DNA of 64,000 nucleotides, taken from Flavobacterium sp. BFFFF1. GTDB lineage: Bacteria; Bacteroidota; Bacteroidia; Flavobacteriales; Flavobacteriaceae. The notes beneath the pieces were generated by a model. The model saw only the letters and a program-made list of their open reading frames with translations, searched no databases and was not told where the DNA came from. This document shows positions 55,320 through 63,453 of the stretch, in pieces; the stretch's first letter is position 1, and the number at the start of each line of letters is the position of its first letter. The translations under genes were made by a program, and so were the position numbers. The stretch spans positions 62,001 through 126,000 of the forward strand of contig NZ_NKJE01000003.1 of NCBI RefSeq assembly GCF_002256285.1. Reading direction: 5' to 3'.

Positions 55320-56502
55320 GCTTTGGGAATTTTAAAGTAAATATAGTGCCACTTTCGTTGTCGCTTTCAAAAGATACTTCACCATGCATTAAAGCGACAT
55401 GGCGGGCCACAATATTTAAGCCGAGTCCTGTTCCCGGAATGTTGCCTGTATTTTGCGCCCTGAAAAACGCACCGAATAAATGTTTCTGGTCTTCAGCGGG
55501 AATACCAATGCCGTCATCTTTCACTGAGACAGTGCAGCCGGAATCATCTATCGTAGTAGTAAACGCTATCACACCGTCATCACCTGAATATTTAATGGCA
55601 TTGGTAATTAAGTTGATAATACAATTTTTCAGTAGGTTTCTGTCCAGGCTAAGTTCGCAGGACTGTCCCTTGTGCCGGTAATGGATTTGCTGATTTGTTT
55701 TTGCCAATTGTTGCATTTCCTCGGTGATTTCCCGCGCCAGTTCTGTCAGGTCAAATACCGAATCGGTTGCCTGGATATTGCCACTCTCCAATCGCTCCAT
55801 CTGCAAAAAATTATTGAGGATGGCCGTCAGGCTCGTGACAGAGGCTTTGATTTTCAAGGCATGTTTATTAATCTCTTTTACTCCAGCGGATTCGGCATAT
55901 TTTTCTGCCAATGACGCAGAAAGCTGGATGGTGCTCAACGGTGTGCGGAATTCATGTGAGGCCATAGAAATGAACCTGCTTTTGAGCTTACCGAGTTCTT
56001 TTTCGCTTTCCAATGACGTACTGATTTGTTCTTTGGCTACTTCGAGTGCCCGAATGGTGTCGTTTAACGACTGCGTCCTGGTTTCAACCAATTCTTCAAG
56101 ATGCAGGGCGTAATCCCTGAGTTGTTCTTCTGCTTCCTTCTGATGGGTGAGATCATGAATGAATCCTACATAAAATACCTTTCCGTTATAATTTACTTCG
56201 CTGACGCCCAAACGCATTGGAAACGTCGTTTGGTCTTTACGTAGTCCGCTCACCTCGCGACCAATACCGATAATCCTCGGTTTGTGTGTCACCTGATAAC
56301 GCCGTATGTAGTTATCATGCTGTAACTGATCTGGCTGCGGCATCAATATGGAAATGTTGTTGCCGATAACCTCATCGGGCTCATAACCAAACAATTTGCA
56401 TGCCGATGGATTGATACTTTCCACAATCCCACGGTCGTTTATAGAAATAATTCCATCAATCGCATTTTGTACGATGTCAAGCAGCAAATCAGAGTTTTTC
56501 AT
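55312..56502 (-). CDS. PAS-domain sensor histidine kinase (FixL-like)
   Basis: I start at ATG 56500-56502 (MKNSDLLLDIVQNAIDGIIS), preceded by AAAGGA; ATG 56541 is an alternative. The 396-aa kinase has one PAS domain (residues ~5-125, with the HDNYIRRYQVTHKPRIIGIG loop seen in FixL-like heme PAS domains), a coiled coil, HisKA (SMASHEFRTPLSTIQL) and ATPase (DDGIGIPAEDQK, GTGLGLNIVARHV). The heme-ligating His is not certain. Overlaps the RR-Fnr gene by eight bases. Confidence 0.92.
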   Translation of the reverse strand: MKNSDLLLDIVQNAIDGIISINDRGIVESINPSACKLFGYEPDEVIGNNISILMPQPDQLQHDNYIRRYQVTHKPRIIGIGREVSGLRKDQTTFPMRLGVSEVNYNGKVFYVGFIHDLTHQKEAEEQLRDYALHLEELVETRTQSLNDTIRALEVAKEQISTSLESEKELGKLKSRFISMASHEFRTPLSTIQLSASLAEKYAESAGVKEINKHALKIKASVTSLTAILNNFLQMERLESGNIQATDSVFDLTELAREITEEMQQLAKTNQQIHYRHKGQSCELSLDRNLLKNCIINLITNAIKYSGDDGVIAFTTTIDDSGCTVSVKDDGIGIPAEDQKHLFGAFFRAQNTGNIPGTGLGLNIVARHVALMHGEVSFESDNESGTIFTLKFPKHD

Positions 56503-56722
56503 TCCTTTCGGTTGGTAAAACCCAAAAGTAAAAATTTTCATATTAGAATTCGTGCGCAAGATCATTTTTTGAAAAATTATACGTGATATCCACCGCACGA
56601 GTGCTTTGAATCATTTCTTAAAATGTCTTTTATCATCACCCGATTTTGTTCGGCGTCCTAAATTCAACGCTTATTTCAAACCATCCCTGAATCATCAAAG
56701 TGACTAATCTCATTTCTGCGAA

Positions 56723-56734
56723 TGACGTACGTCA
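56723..56734. promoter_or_regulatory. palindrome TGACGTACGTCA between the PAS kinase and the next gene
   Basis: Perfect 12-bp dyad in the divergent region between the kinase (-) and the 56805 gene (+); could be an operator, perhaps for the adjacent Fnr-type regulator, though its predicted half-site is different. Confidence 0.4.
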
Positions 56735-56804
56735 GTACCCGTTTTAATAAAATATCTTTTTTTTGTAATCAGATAAATATAACATTCTGAAATTCAGCAA
56801 ATAA

Positions 56805-57332
56805 ATGTCAAAAAAATTAAGTCTGGTCAAAAAGGAGCGAATGGTCTTCCTTGCTGTATTTGTGATCGCCGCAAGTGTCCTCGCACTGGATAGGTTGACC
56901 CCGATGGAAATTTCGAACAGCATTATCTTATTTGTACTGGTGTTTACAACATTATCTTCCATGTTTCTGATGATTTGCCAATATCTCTTCGGTGAACTAT
57001 CGACGCGGTTTGTTGCCATGCTGTTTCTCCTGATTTTTGGTATTTGTCTGGGCATGGCGATGCTTTCCTGGAAAAGCGATTGGAAAACACAGGCTATTTT
57101 ATACCGTAATAAGAAAAATAACAGGCAAACCATCGAATACAGGATGCGAACCAACAGATTTGGTCCCGGGTTTGAAAAACAACTCATCCGTCGCACGAAA
57201 ATTTTGCCTTTTCTCGAGAGTGTGCATTTTGAAGATACGATTTCAGTTGACAGCGCTACCTGGAACCGCGTCAATGAGAAAGTAAATGAAATGGGATTTC
57301 CCGGCGAGTATATCGACCTGCCTTCTAAATAA
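56805..57332 (+). CDS. membrane protein, unknown function
   Basis: A 175-aa protein with three hydrophobic segments (VFLAVFVIAASVLAL, SIILFVLVFTTLSSMFLMIC, FVAMLFLLIFGICLGMAML) and a hydrophilic C-terminal part (YRMRTNRFGPGFEKQ). The antisense 247-aa ORF (56744-57487) is a shadow. No family recognised. Confidence 0.72.
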   Translation: MSKKLSLVKKERMVFLAVFVIAASVLALDRLTPMEISNSIILFVLVFTTLSSMFLMICQYLFGELSTRFVAMLFLLIFGICLGMAMLSWKSDWKTQAILYRNKKNNRQTIEYRMRTNRFGPGFEKQLIRRTKILPFLESVHFEDTISVDSATWNRVNEKVNEMGFPGEYIDLPSK

Positions 57333-57470
57333 ATCCGTCTCGTTTTAAATCCAGAATCGTGAAAAATGATATTCGAAAAATACAAATTACTGGCAACAAT
57401 ATCTGACATCAAACTTAGGCTGAAGAAGACTTTGTACCAACAATAATGTCTAAAATTAACGACGTAACAT

Positions 57471-57626
57471 ATGACGATACTGCTCACTTTAATATTACTC
57501 GTGCTTGTCTTTATTATTGCCGGCGTGCTTTATGCTGTTCAGGATTTTGATGCCAATTTAAAAAAAGGCGCGCACCATAAAAAGCCCATAAATACCGAAA
57601 AACAACGGGAGCGATTTAAAAACTGA
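57471..57626 (+). CDS. small single-span membrane protein, 51 aa (below ORF-track limit)
   Basis: ATG 57471 to TGA 57626 encodes MTILLTLILLVLVFIIAGVL followed by a positively charged tail (KKGAHHKKPINTEKQRERFK). It has the size of CcoS-like proteins but lacks their conserved Asp/Leu motif, so it is not that. Ends 12 bases before the next gene. Confidence 0.6.
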   Translation: MTILLTLILLVLVFIIAGVLYAVQDFDANLKKGAHHKKPINTEKQRERFKN

Positions 57627-57638
57627 CATTCCGAAGGC

Positions 57639-58046
57639 ATGAAAAACAGGAATTACTTACTGCGCATCGCGGGAATCATCATCCTCATTATTGTTGGACT
57701 AAATGCCGTTTACGCAGGCATTGTACTTATTGTTTATCCGAATGGGGAGATTTTGGGCCTATCCCGAACAATCCTAAAATATTCTCCGTTTACTGACTTT
57801 TATATTCCGGGAATATTCCTTTTGGTGCTTAATGGGATCTCAAGCATTACGGTTGCCATTTCAACAGCAGCGAATAAAAAATATTATCCCAGACTTATTA
57901 CGATGCAGGGAATTATACTTGTTTTTTGGCTGGTATTTCAGGTCAACTATTTGAGAAAGGTGACTACCCTGCAACTAGCCATGTTATTGCTGGGAATTCT
58001 CCTGATATCCATTGGGGAAATCATCACGGTAAAAAAGTCAACGTGA
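57639..58046 (+). CDS. four-span membrane protein, unknown function
   Basis: A 135-aa protein with four hydrophobic segments (IAGIIILIIVGLNAVYAGIV, FYIPGIFLLVLNGISSITVA, ITMQGIILVFWLVFQ, LAMLLLGILLISIGEIITV). No family recognised; small four-span proteins like this are common hypotheticals. Follows the 51-aa gene closely, likely co-transcribed. Confidence 0.7.
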   Translation: MKNRNYLLRIAGIIILIIVGLNAVYAGIVLIVYPNGEILGLSRTILKYSPFTDFYIPGIFLLVLNGISSITVAISTAANKKYYPRLITMQGIILVFWLVFQVNYLRKVTTLQLAMLLLGILLISIGEIITVKKST

Positions 58047-58072
58047 CACAAATTTTCCGCAGCGATCTTTAG

Positions 58073-58269
58073 CAAAAACTTTTCTGTCCGACAGCACATC
58101 CGAAAAAATAATCGGTGAATCACTGTTGTATTTATTAAAGCTGAAAGAAATCCGCACACTGCACGAGAAACTGAATTGGCGGATGAGGCACCGTCAACAG
58201 GAATTGCCTGAACTTCAAAAACTTCAAATTGAGATGATGAATGACATCCTCCGTAAGATGGGAAACTAA
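58073..58269 (+). pseudogene. possible frameshifted small gene remnant
   Basis: Two coding-looking segments in different frames: AKTFLSDSTSEKIIGESLLY… LNWRMRHRQQ up to about 58200, and ELPELQKLQIEMMNDILRKM afterwards. Adding one base at about 58200 would join them. There is no ATG at the left end. I cannot say which family it was. Confidence 0.35.
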
Positions 58270-58349
58270 ATTCCGAATAATGACCCGATGTGAGCAAAGT
58301 CATTTTTGCAAATGCTGGCTGCCATTACCTTTAGCGAAAATTTACAGCT

Positions 58350-59705
58350 ATGTGTACTTCGTTAATCCAGAAATATAATGTTCCAGGTCCGCGCTATACA
58401 AGTTACCCAACAGTTCCCTATTGGGAAAATACTTTTTCAGCGGCGCAATATTTAGAAACGGTAAAACACTCTTTTATTGAAAGCCCGGAAGGCATAAGCA
58501 TCTACATTCACCTCCCTTTTTGTGAAAGCATGTGCACGTTTTGCGGTTGTAACAAAAGGATCACAAAAAACCATGCGGTAGAGGATCCATACATCAGGGC
58601 GGTATTGACTGAATGGAAAATGTACTGTCGCCTGTTTGAAACAAAACCCATCATTCGGGAACTGCATCTCGGCGGAGGTACTCCAACCTTTTTTTCTGCC
58701 AAAAACCTCGAAGACCTCATTAATGGAATATTCTCCTACGCTAAAAAATCAGCCAGCTGTGAGATGAGCTTCGAAGGCCATCCGAATAATACCACGCAAT
58801 TACACCTCAAAAAGCTATATGATCTGGGTTTTACCAGAGTAAGTTTTGGCGTACAGGACTATTCAGCTAAAGTCCAACGGGCAATTCACCGCATCCAGCC
58901 TTTTGAAAATGTGCAGCAGGTTACGGTCTGGGCCCGCGAAATGGGATATACCTCAATTGGCCACGACCTGGTTTTCGGTCTCCCCTTCCAGCAAAACGAG
59001 GATATTACAGATACCATCCAAAAAACACTTTCCCTGATGCCAGATCGGATCTCGTTCTACAGTTATGCCCACGTTCCCTGGATTAAAGGAAACGGCCAAC
59101 GTGGTTTTGCAGACGCCGATATTCCCAAGGATGACGCGAAACGGAAGTTGTATGAAACGGGCAGGTCAATCTTTGAAAAAAATGGCTACAAAGAAGTTGG
59201 AATGGATCATTTTGCTTTGACGGGCGATACGTTATTGACTTCTTCTGAAACCGGCAGGCTCCATCGAAATTTCATGGGGTATACCGCAACAAAGACACAA
59301 CTGATGATTGGCCTCGGTGTTTCGGCTATTGGCGATAGTTGGTATGGTTTCGGACAAAATGTAAAAAATCTTGAGGATTATTACCAAATGCTGGAATGGG
59401 ACCAATTTCCCATTGCAAAAGGCCACATCCTGACTACAGAAGACCTGAAGGTGCGCACACACATCCTTAACCTGATGTGCCGGTTTGAAACGTGCTGGGA
59501 AGATGACGCCTTCTATTTTAATGAGGTTCCGGACATCTTGATCGCGCTCCGTGAAATGATCAGCGATGGGCTCATTGAAGTGACGGCCGGTGGTTTAAGA
59601 ATTACAGAAAAAGGAAAACCGTTCGTCCGGAATGTGTGCATGGCTTTTGACTTAAGGCTTCGCAGAAGCAATCAGGACACTATGCTTTTCTCGATGACGG
59701 TATAA
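58350..59705 (+). CDS. hemN: oxygen-independent coproporphyrinogen III oxidase
   Basis: A 451-aa radical SAM enzyme of anaerobic heme synthesis. The [4Fe-4S] ligands are C58, C62 and C65 (HLPFCESMCTFCGC), with the family's extra C67; GGGTPTFFS and EGHPNNTT are SAM/substrate blocks, and GFTRVSFGVQDY the next. Normal HemN length. It allows heme synthesis when oxygen is low, matching the neighbouring cbb3 genes. Confidence 0.95.
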   Translation: MCTSLIQKYNVPGPRYTSYPTVPYWENTFSAAQYLETVKHSFIESPEGISIYIHLPFCESMCTFCGCNKRITKNHAVEDPYIRAVLTEWKMYCRLFETKPIIRELHLGGGTPTFFSAKNLEDLINGIFSYAKKSASCEMSFEGHPNNTTQLHLKKLYDLGFTRVSFGVQDYSAKVQRAIHRIQPFENVQQVTVWAREMGYTSIGHDLVFGLPFQQNEDITDTIQKTLSLMPDRISFYSYAHVPWIKGNGQRGFADADIPKDDAKRKLYETGRSIFEKNGYKEVGMDHFALTGDTLLTSSETGRLHRNFMGYTATKTQLMIGLGVSAIGDSWYGFGQNVKNLEDYYQMLEWDQFPIAKGHILTTEDLKVRTHILNLMCRFETCWEDDAFYFNEVPDILIALREMISDGLIEVTAGGLRITEKGKPFVRNVCMAFDLRLRRSNQDTMLFSMTV

Positions 59706-59745
59706 TCCTCACCGAGTAAATCCATAGACAGAAATCCTGGATGGT

Positions 59746-60459
59746 TTACCCGCAATTCGGCTCAGCCTTTATAAATAGGCTCATCACTGAAGGCGATACA
59801 TGATCGATATCAAGAACCAATCCCCGAAGGATCAGTAACATCCCCATGACGATCATCGTGTACGGAATCAACTTCTGAAGCCGGTTCCTTATGGGCATTG
59901 TGATGTATCGGTACAAATAGTTTACCATGCTCATCAGCGGGACGGTTCCCAACCCGAAGACAGCCATAAAAACCATTCCTGACAGAACATTTTGTGTGGA
60001 TAATGCCCCGAAAAGCGCGCCATAAACCATCGCGCAAGGGAGAAATCCATTGAGGAGGCCAATCGAATAAAGTGAAAAGAAGGATTGCTTCTTCAAATGA
60101 CTGGCCATCGCCGATTTTACGCGCCCAATGAGTCGAAATGCAGGAGTTGACAAACTGTATTTCTGAAACGTTTTTTTTGGCAGCAGTACCATCAGGATCA
60201 TGACCATACCCGCTGTAATCGATAGATATTGCTGCATTCCGGCAACTGATAACGCCCTTCCGAAAAATCCGAATATAAAACCAAGGAAAGTGTAAGTCGT
60301 AATTCGGCCCAGGTGGTAGGATATAATCTGAAGTGCCTTCCGCTCCGGATTATTTCTGGCTACTGGCAACATTAATACAATAGGGCCGCACATGGCGACG
60401 CAATGCAGGCTGCTAACCATCCCGAGAACCAGCGCGGCAATCAGGATATCAATCGACAT
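59746..60459 (-). CDS. TauE/SafE-type membrane protein of the cbb3 cluster
   Basis: A 237-aa protein with about six hydrophobic segments and the HCVAMCGPIVLMLP motif (His-Cys-Met-Cys) near the start and PCAMVYGALFGAL later, which are metal-binding-like and typical of the SafE-type protein found after ccoH in Bacteroidota. Likely supports copper or cytochrome assembly for cbb3 oxidase; no direct proof. Overlaps ccoH by 11 bases. Confidence 0.85.
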   Translation of the reverse strand: MSIDILIAALVLGMVSSLHCVAMCGPIVLMLPVARNNPERKALQIISYHLGRITTYTFLGFIFGFFGRALSVAGMQQYLSITAGMVMILMVLLPKKTFQKYSLSTPAFRLIGRVKSAMASHLKKQSFFSLYSIGLLNGFLPCAMVYGALFGALSTQNVLSGMVFMAVFGLGTVPLMSMVNYLYRYITMPIRNRLQKLIPYTMIVMGMLLILRGLVLDIDHVSPSVMSLFIKAEPNCG

Positions 60460-60898
60460 AAACCTGCTGTTTCGTGAGGTACGAACCGCCTTTATAGCGC
60501 CAATCCATTGTCATGTCCCAACGACCACCTGCCAAATCATTTATAGGTACGAGCATTGACTGGCCGGACAACCTGAGCGATCGGGTGAAGTCCAGCTTTT
60601 TGGCAGATGGTCTGTAAAAGGACACGTTTCCAGAAATATCGTTTGGTGAAACACCATCGGGAAAGCTGATGCGGATGCCATCAGGACCGACAGAAATCGT
60701 CGGTTTTTCCTTGAGATTTGAAGTATTTTGAAGCTTCGTCATCTCTTCGTCGAAATGCGCATCATGCTTGTAATATTCTTCCACAACCAACTCATTATCA
60801 TATTTTGAATTTTCCTGGACTTTCACTACAAAATAGAGTATGAATGCCATAAATAACGCAAATGCAATAACGATTGAAGTTCCCCAGTTAATTTTCAT
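60449..60898 (-). CDS. ccoH: FixH/CcoH family protein
   Basis: A 149-aa protein with one N-terminal membrane segment (TSIVIAFALFMAFILYFVVK) and a periplasmic domain (VEEYYKHDAHFDEEMTKLQN, then GVSPNDISGNVSFYRPSAKK) typical of FixH/CcoH, an assembly partner of cbb3 cytochrome oxidase. Between ccoG and the SafE-like gene. Confidence 0.88.
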   Translation of the reverse strand: MKINWGTSIVIAFALFMAFILYFVVKVQENSKYDNELVVEEYYKHDAHFDEEMTKLQNTSNLKEKPTISVGPDGIRISFPDGVSPNDISGNVSFYRPSAKKLDFTRSLRLSGQSMLVPINDLAGGRWDMTMDWRYKGGSYLTKQQVYVD

Positions 60899-60906
60899 AA
60901 TTTTTT

Positions 60907-62328
60907 TTAGTTGAATGTTCGTGGTCCCAGAAAATTGGTGGTCGTGGTTTCAACCAGTTTATGGTCAGCATATACCGCAATCCGGATCTTTGTTTTATCT
61001 CCCTTCAGGAGGAATTTGTTGATTTCGATAAACATCGTTCCCTCAACAGCCTTTTGTGCCGGCAGGTTTAAATGAGGATGCCCCACTGGCATAATATTTC
61101 CTTTAATCGATGACAGTTTAAAAGTGACTTCCTTAAAGTCTCTTGCCGTTTTATTCACCAACCGGAAGGTATATATGTTACTGATGTTTTCGCCCTTATG
61201 CTGAAAAAGCTGCCCAGGAACACGAAACAACGTTGCTTCGACATCACTCCTCACAAACAATAGCCCCGACAAGATACCGGTGAGGATAATCAACACCGCG
61301 GTATAGGCTTTCATCCTCAGCGTAAAGCGGAATGGTTCTTTTTTCTCAATCTCATCTTCGCTGGCATAACGGATAAGTCCTTTTGGCAATCCTACCCCTT
61401 TCATGATCGTATCACATTCGTCAATGCAGGCAGTACAATTGGTACATTCCAACTGAATACCATTCCTGATATCAATTCCGGTCGGACAAACATGGACACA
61501 CTGCATACAATCGATACAATCGCCTTTCCCCAATGCCTCCCGGTCTTCTTTCTTATTGAATTTTGCCCGGCCGGCCTGTTTCTCGCCACGCACAAAATCG
61601 TAAGTAACATTAATCGACTTGTTGTCCAGCAACACACCCTGCAACCTACCGTACGGACAGACAATCAGGCAAACCTGCTCACGGAACCACGCAAAGACAA
61701 AGTAGAATACGCCGGTAAAAATCAACAATGCGATAAAATTACCCGCATCCTGGACAGGCCCTTCGGTAATCATCGAAAACAGCCGATCACTTCCAATGAT
61801 GTAGGCCAGGAACACATTGGCAATCAGGAACGAAATCAGGAAAAATATCGCGCCTTTCAACAGCCGTTTCCCAATTTTCTCCGCGTTCCATTCCTGTTTT
61901 GCGAGCCGCAACTGGGCACCCCGATCGCCGTCAATCCAATATTCAATGCGCCGGAATACCATCTCCATGAAGATAGTCTGGGGACAGATCCATCCGCAAA
62001 AAATGCGCCCGAAAACGACTGTAAACAGGATCACAAATACCACACCTGTGATCATCATCAAAACAAATAAATAAAAGTCCTGCGGCCAGAATACCACACC
62101 GAAGATATTAAACCTGCGTTCCAGCACATTGAACATCATGAACTGATTTCCATTTATTTTAACAAATGGGTTGGCAATCAGAATCAACAACAATAAGTAA
62201 CTGACGTATTTTCGGTAGGTGTAAAACTTACCTTTCGGTCTTTTTGGGAAAATGAACTTTCGTTTTCCGTCTGCATCCAATGTTCCGATACTGTCCCTGA
62301 AAGCTTCATCTCCCGGTTGATTTTGCAT
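60907..62328 (-). CDS. ccoG: cytochrome c oxidase accessory protein CcoG (RdxA/FixG)
   Basis: A 473-aa membrane Fe-S protein. About five hydrophobic segments, the FCGWICPQTIFMEMVFRRIE block, two [4Fe-4S] motifs (CIDCMQCVHVCPTGID and CTNCTACIDECD), and a C-terminal Ig-like domain (RLVNKTARDFKEVTFKLSSI). It is a copper reductase-like assembly factor for cbb3 oxidase. Nine bases before ccoH. Confidence 0.95.
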   Translation of the reverse strand: MQNQPGDEAFRDSIGTLDADGKRKFIFPKRPKGKFYTYRKYVSYLLLLILIANPFVKINGNQFMMFNVLERRFNIFGVVFWPQDFYLFVLMMITGVVFVILFTVVFGRIFCGWICPQTIFMEMVFRRIEYWIDGDRGAQLRLAKQEWNAEKIGKRLLKGAIFFLISFLIANVFLAYIIGSDRLFSMITEGPVQDAGNFIALLIFTGVFYFVFAWFREQVCLIVCPYGRLQGVLLDNKSINVTYDFVRGEKQAGRAKFNKKEDREALGKGDCIDCMQCVHVCPTGIDIRNGIQLECTNCTACIDECDTIMKGVGLPKGLIRYASEDEIEKKEPFRFTLRMKAYTAVLIILTGILSGLLFVRSDVEATLFRVPGQLFQHKGENISNIYTFRLVNKTARDFKEVTFKLSSIKGNIMPVGHPHLNLPAQKAVEGTMFIEINKFLLKGDKTKIRIAVYADHKLVETTTTNFLGPRTFN

Positions 62329-62334
62329 TATTCG

Positions 62335-63264
62335 TTATTTTATGGTGGCCACAGTTTTCGTTGCGTCTTTATCGGCGGGCTGATCGGCGGGCTTTACCCA
62401 TAGGTCCCCATCCGGCGCTTTTGGATTTTTTGGATTGCTTCCTTGCAATGACAGGATGTAACTTGCAGCCAATTGGATTTCAGTGGGTTTTAATGTACCG
62501 CGCCAGGCGACCATTCCTTTGCCATCGCGTCCACCATTGGTAATCGTATGGAAGAGATTTTTGATGTCTCCACCGAAAATCCAGTGGTCATCCGTTAAAT
62601 TGGGACCTATCTGGCCACCGCCGTCAGCACGGTGGCACGCGGCGCAATTGGTTTCAAAAATGACTTTCCCTTTGGCCAGCGATGCGGCATCTGTAAGTAG
62701 GGTTACATTTTTCTCATCCATCATATCGGGCGCATTTTTCTTGTACTCGGCAATATCAATCCTGGCCTGAGCCATCTCTTTCTTAAATTCCATCTCCTGA
62801 TCATCAGCCCCAAGGATCTCATACCTGACGAGGTAAATCGCACCAAATAGAATTCCGCCATAGAAAAGGTACAGCCACCAGGGTGGTAATTTATTGTCTA
62901 ACTCGCGGATTCCATCATAATTATGGTCCAGCAACAGCAAAGTGTTGTTTTCAACAGGTTCAGCCCGGGTAAGCCTTTTCATGATATTGATATACCACTT
63001 CTGCTCCCTCAGCGGCAATGATTCTGATGCAACAATTTCCTGGCGTTTGTCTTCAGGCGTGATTTCATAAATCATTTTGTTGACTGCGCTTCCAATATAC
63101 TCGAATGCTATTTGAATAACCAAAAACACCAGTAGGACAAGGAGCACGATAGGGTATTTTACAAAGGCAGGCCGGTCACCGGAATCGATAAAGTACTCGA
63201 GCATTCCGAAGAAAGAAAAGAATATCAGCGGACCTCTTACATAAATGGGGAAGAATTTTTTCAT
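62335..63264 (-). CDS. ccoP: cbb3-type cytochrome c oxidase subunit III (CcoP-like, one heme)
   Basis: A 309-aa protein with two N-terminal membrane segments near residues 10-60 and ~130-150, and one heme c motif CAACH (C207, C210, H211) in the periplasmic part. Classical CcoP has two CXXCH; the Bacteroidota form with one is common. The C-terminus is Pro/Ala/Asp-rich. It takes part in electron delivery to the oxidase. Confidence 0.92.
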   Translation of the reverse strand: MKKFFPIYVRGPLIFFSFFGMLEYFIDSGDRPAFVKYPIVLLVLLVFLVIQIAFEYIGSAVNKMIYEITPEDKRQEIVASESLPLREQKWYINIMKRLTRAEPVENNTLLLLDHNYDGIRELDNKLPPWWLYLFYGGILFGAIYLVRYEILGADDQEMEFKKEMAQARIDIAEYKKNAPDMMDEKNVTLLTDAASLAKGKVIFETNCAACHRADGGGQIGPNLTDDHWIFGGDIKNLFHTITNGGRDGKGMVAWRGTLKPTEIQLAASYILSLQGSNPKNPKAPDGDLWVKPADQPADKDATKTVATIK

Positions 63265-63449
63265 GGTTCCTGTGTTTTGAAATTATCGTTGAGTGGCATT
63301 TCACTGAGTTGGCGGATCTTCTCCTTTTTATAAGAAAAAACCCAAACCCCCAGGACTAAAAAGAAGATAAAGAAAATCAGCAGGGACAGTATGGGATATA
63401 CTTCCACACCTGAGATGGTTTCCATATTGTGTTTAATCTGTTCAAACAT
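63261..63449 (-). CDS. ccoQ: CcoQ/FixQ-type small cbb3 subunit
   Basis: A 62-aa single-span membrane protein (VYPILSLLIFFIFFLVLGVW) with a basic segment after the span (SYKKEKIRQLSEM), located between ccoNO and ccoP as in other Bacteroidota. CcoQ stabilises the oxidase complex. Confidence 0.85.
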   Translation of the reverse strand: MFEQIKHNMETISGVEVYPILSLLIFFIFFLVLGVWVFSYKKEKIRQLSEMPLNDNFKTQEP

Positions 63450-63453
63450 GGCG

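Noticed and set aside
56744-57487. 247-aa minus-strand ORF
   Set aside because: Shadow of the membrane protein at 56805-57332; its composition is atypical, and the plus-strand ORF has clear hydrophobic segments.
57471-57626. CcoS identity for the 51-aa protein
   Set aside because: Size fits but the conserved CcoS motif is missing and it is not beside ccoN.
61492-62070. 192-aa plus-strand ORF
   Set aside because: Antisense of ccoG, whose Fe-S motifs are unambiguous.
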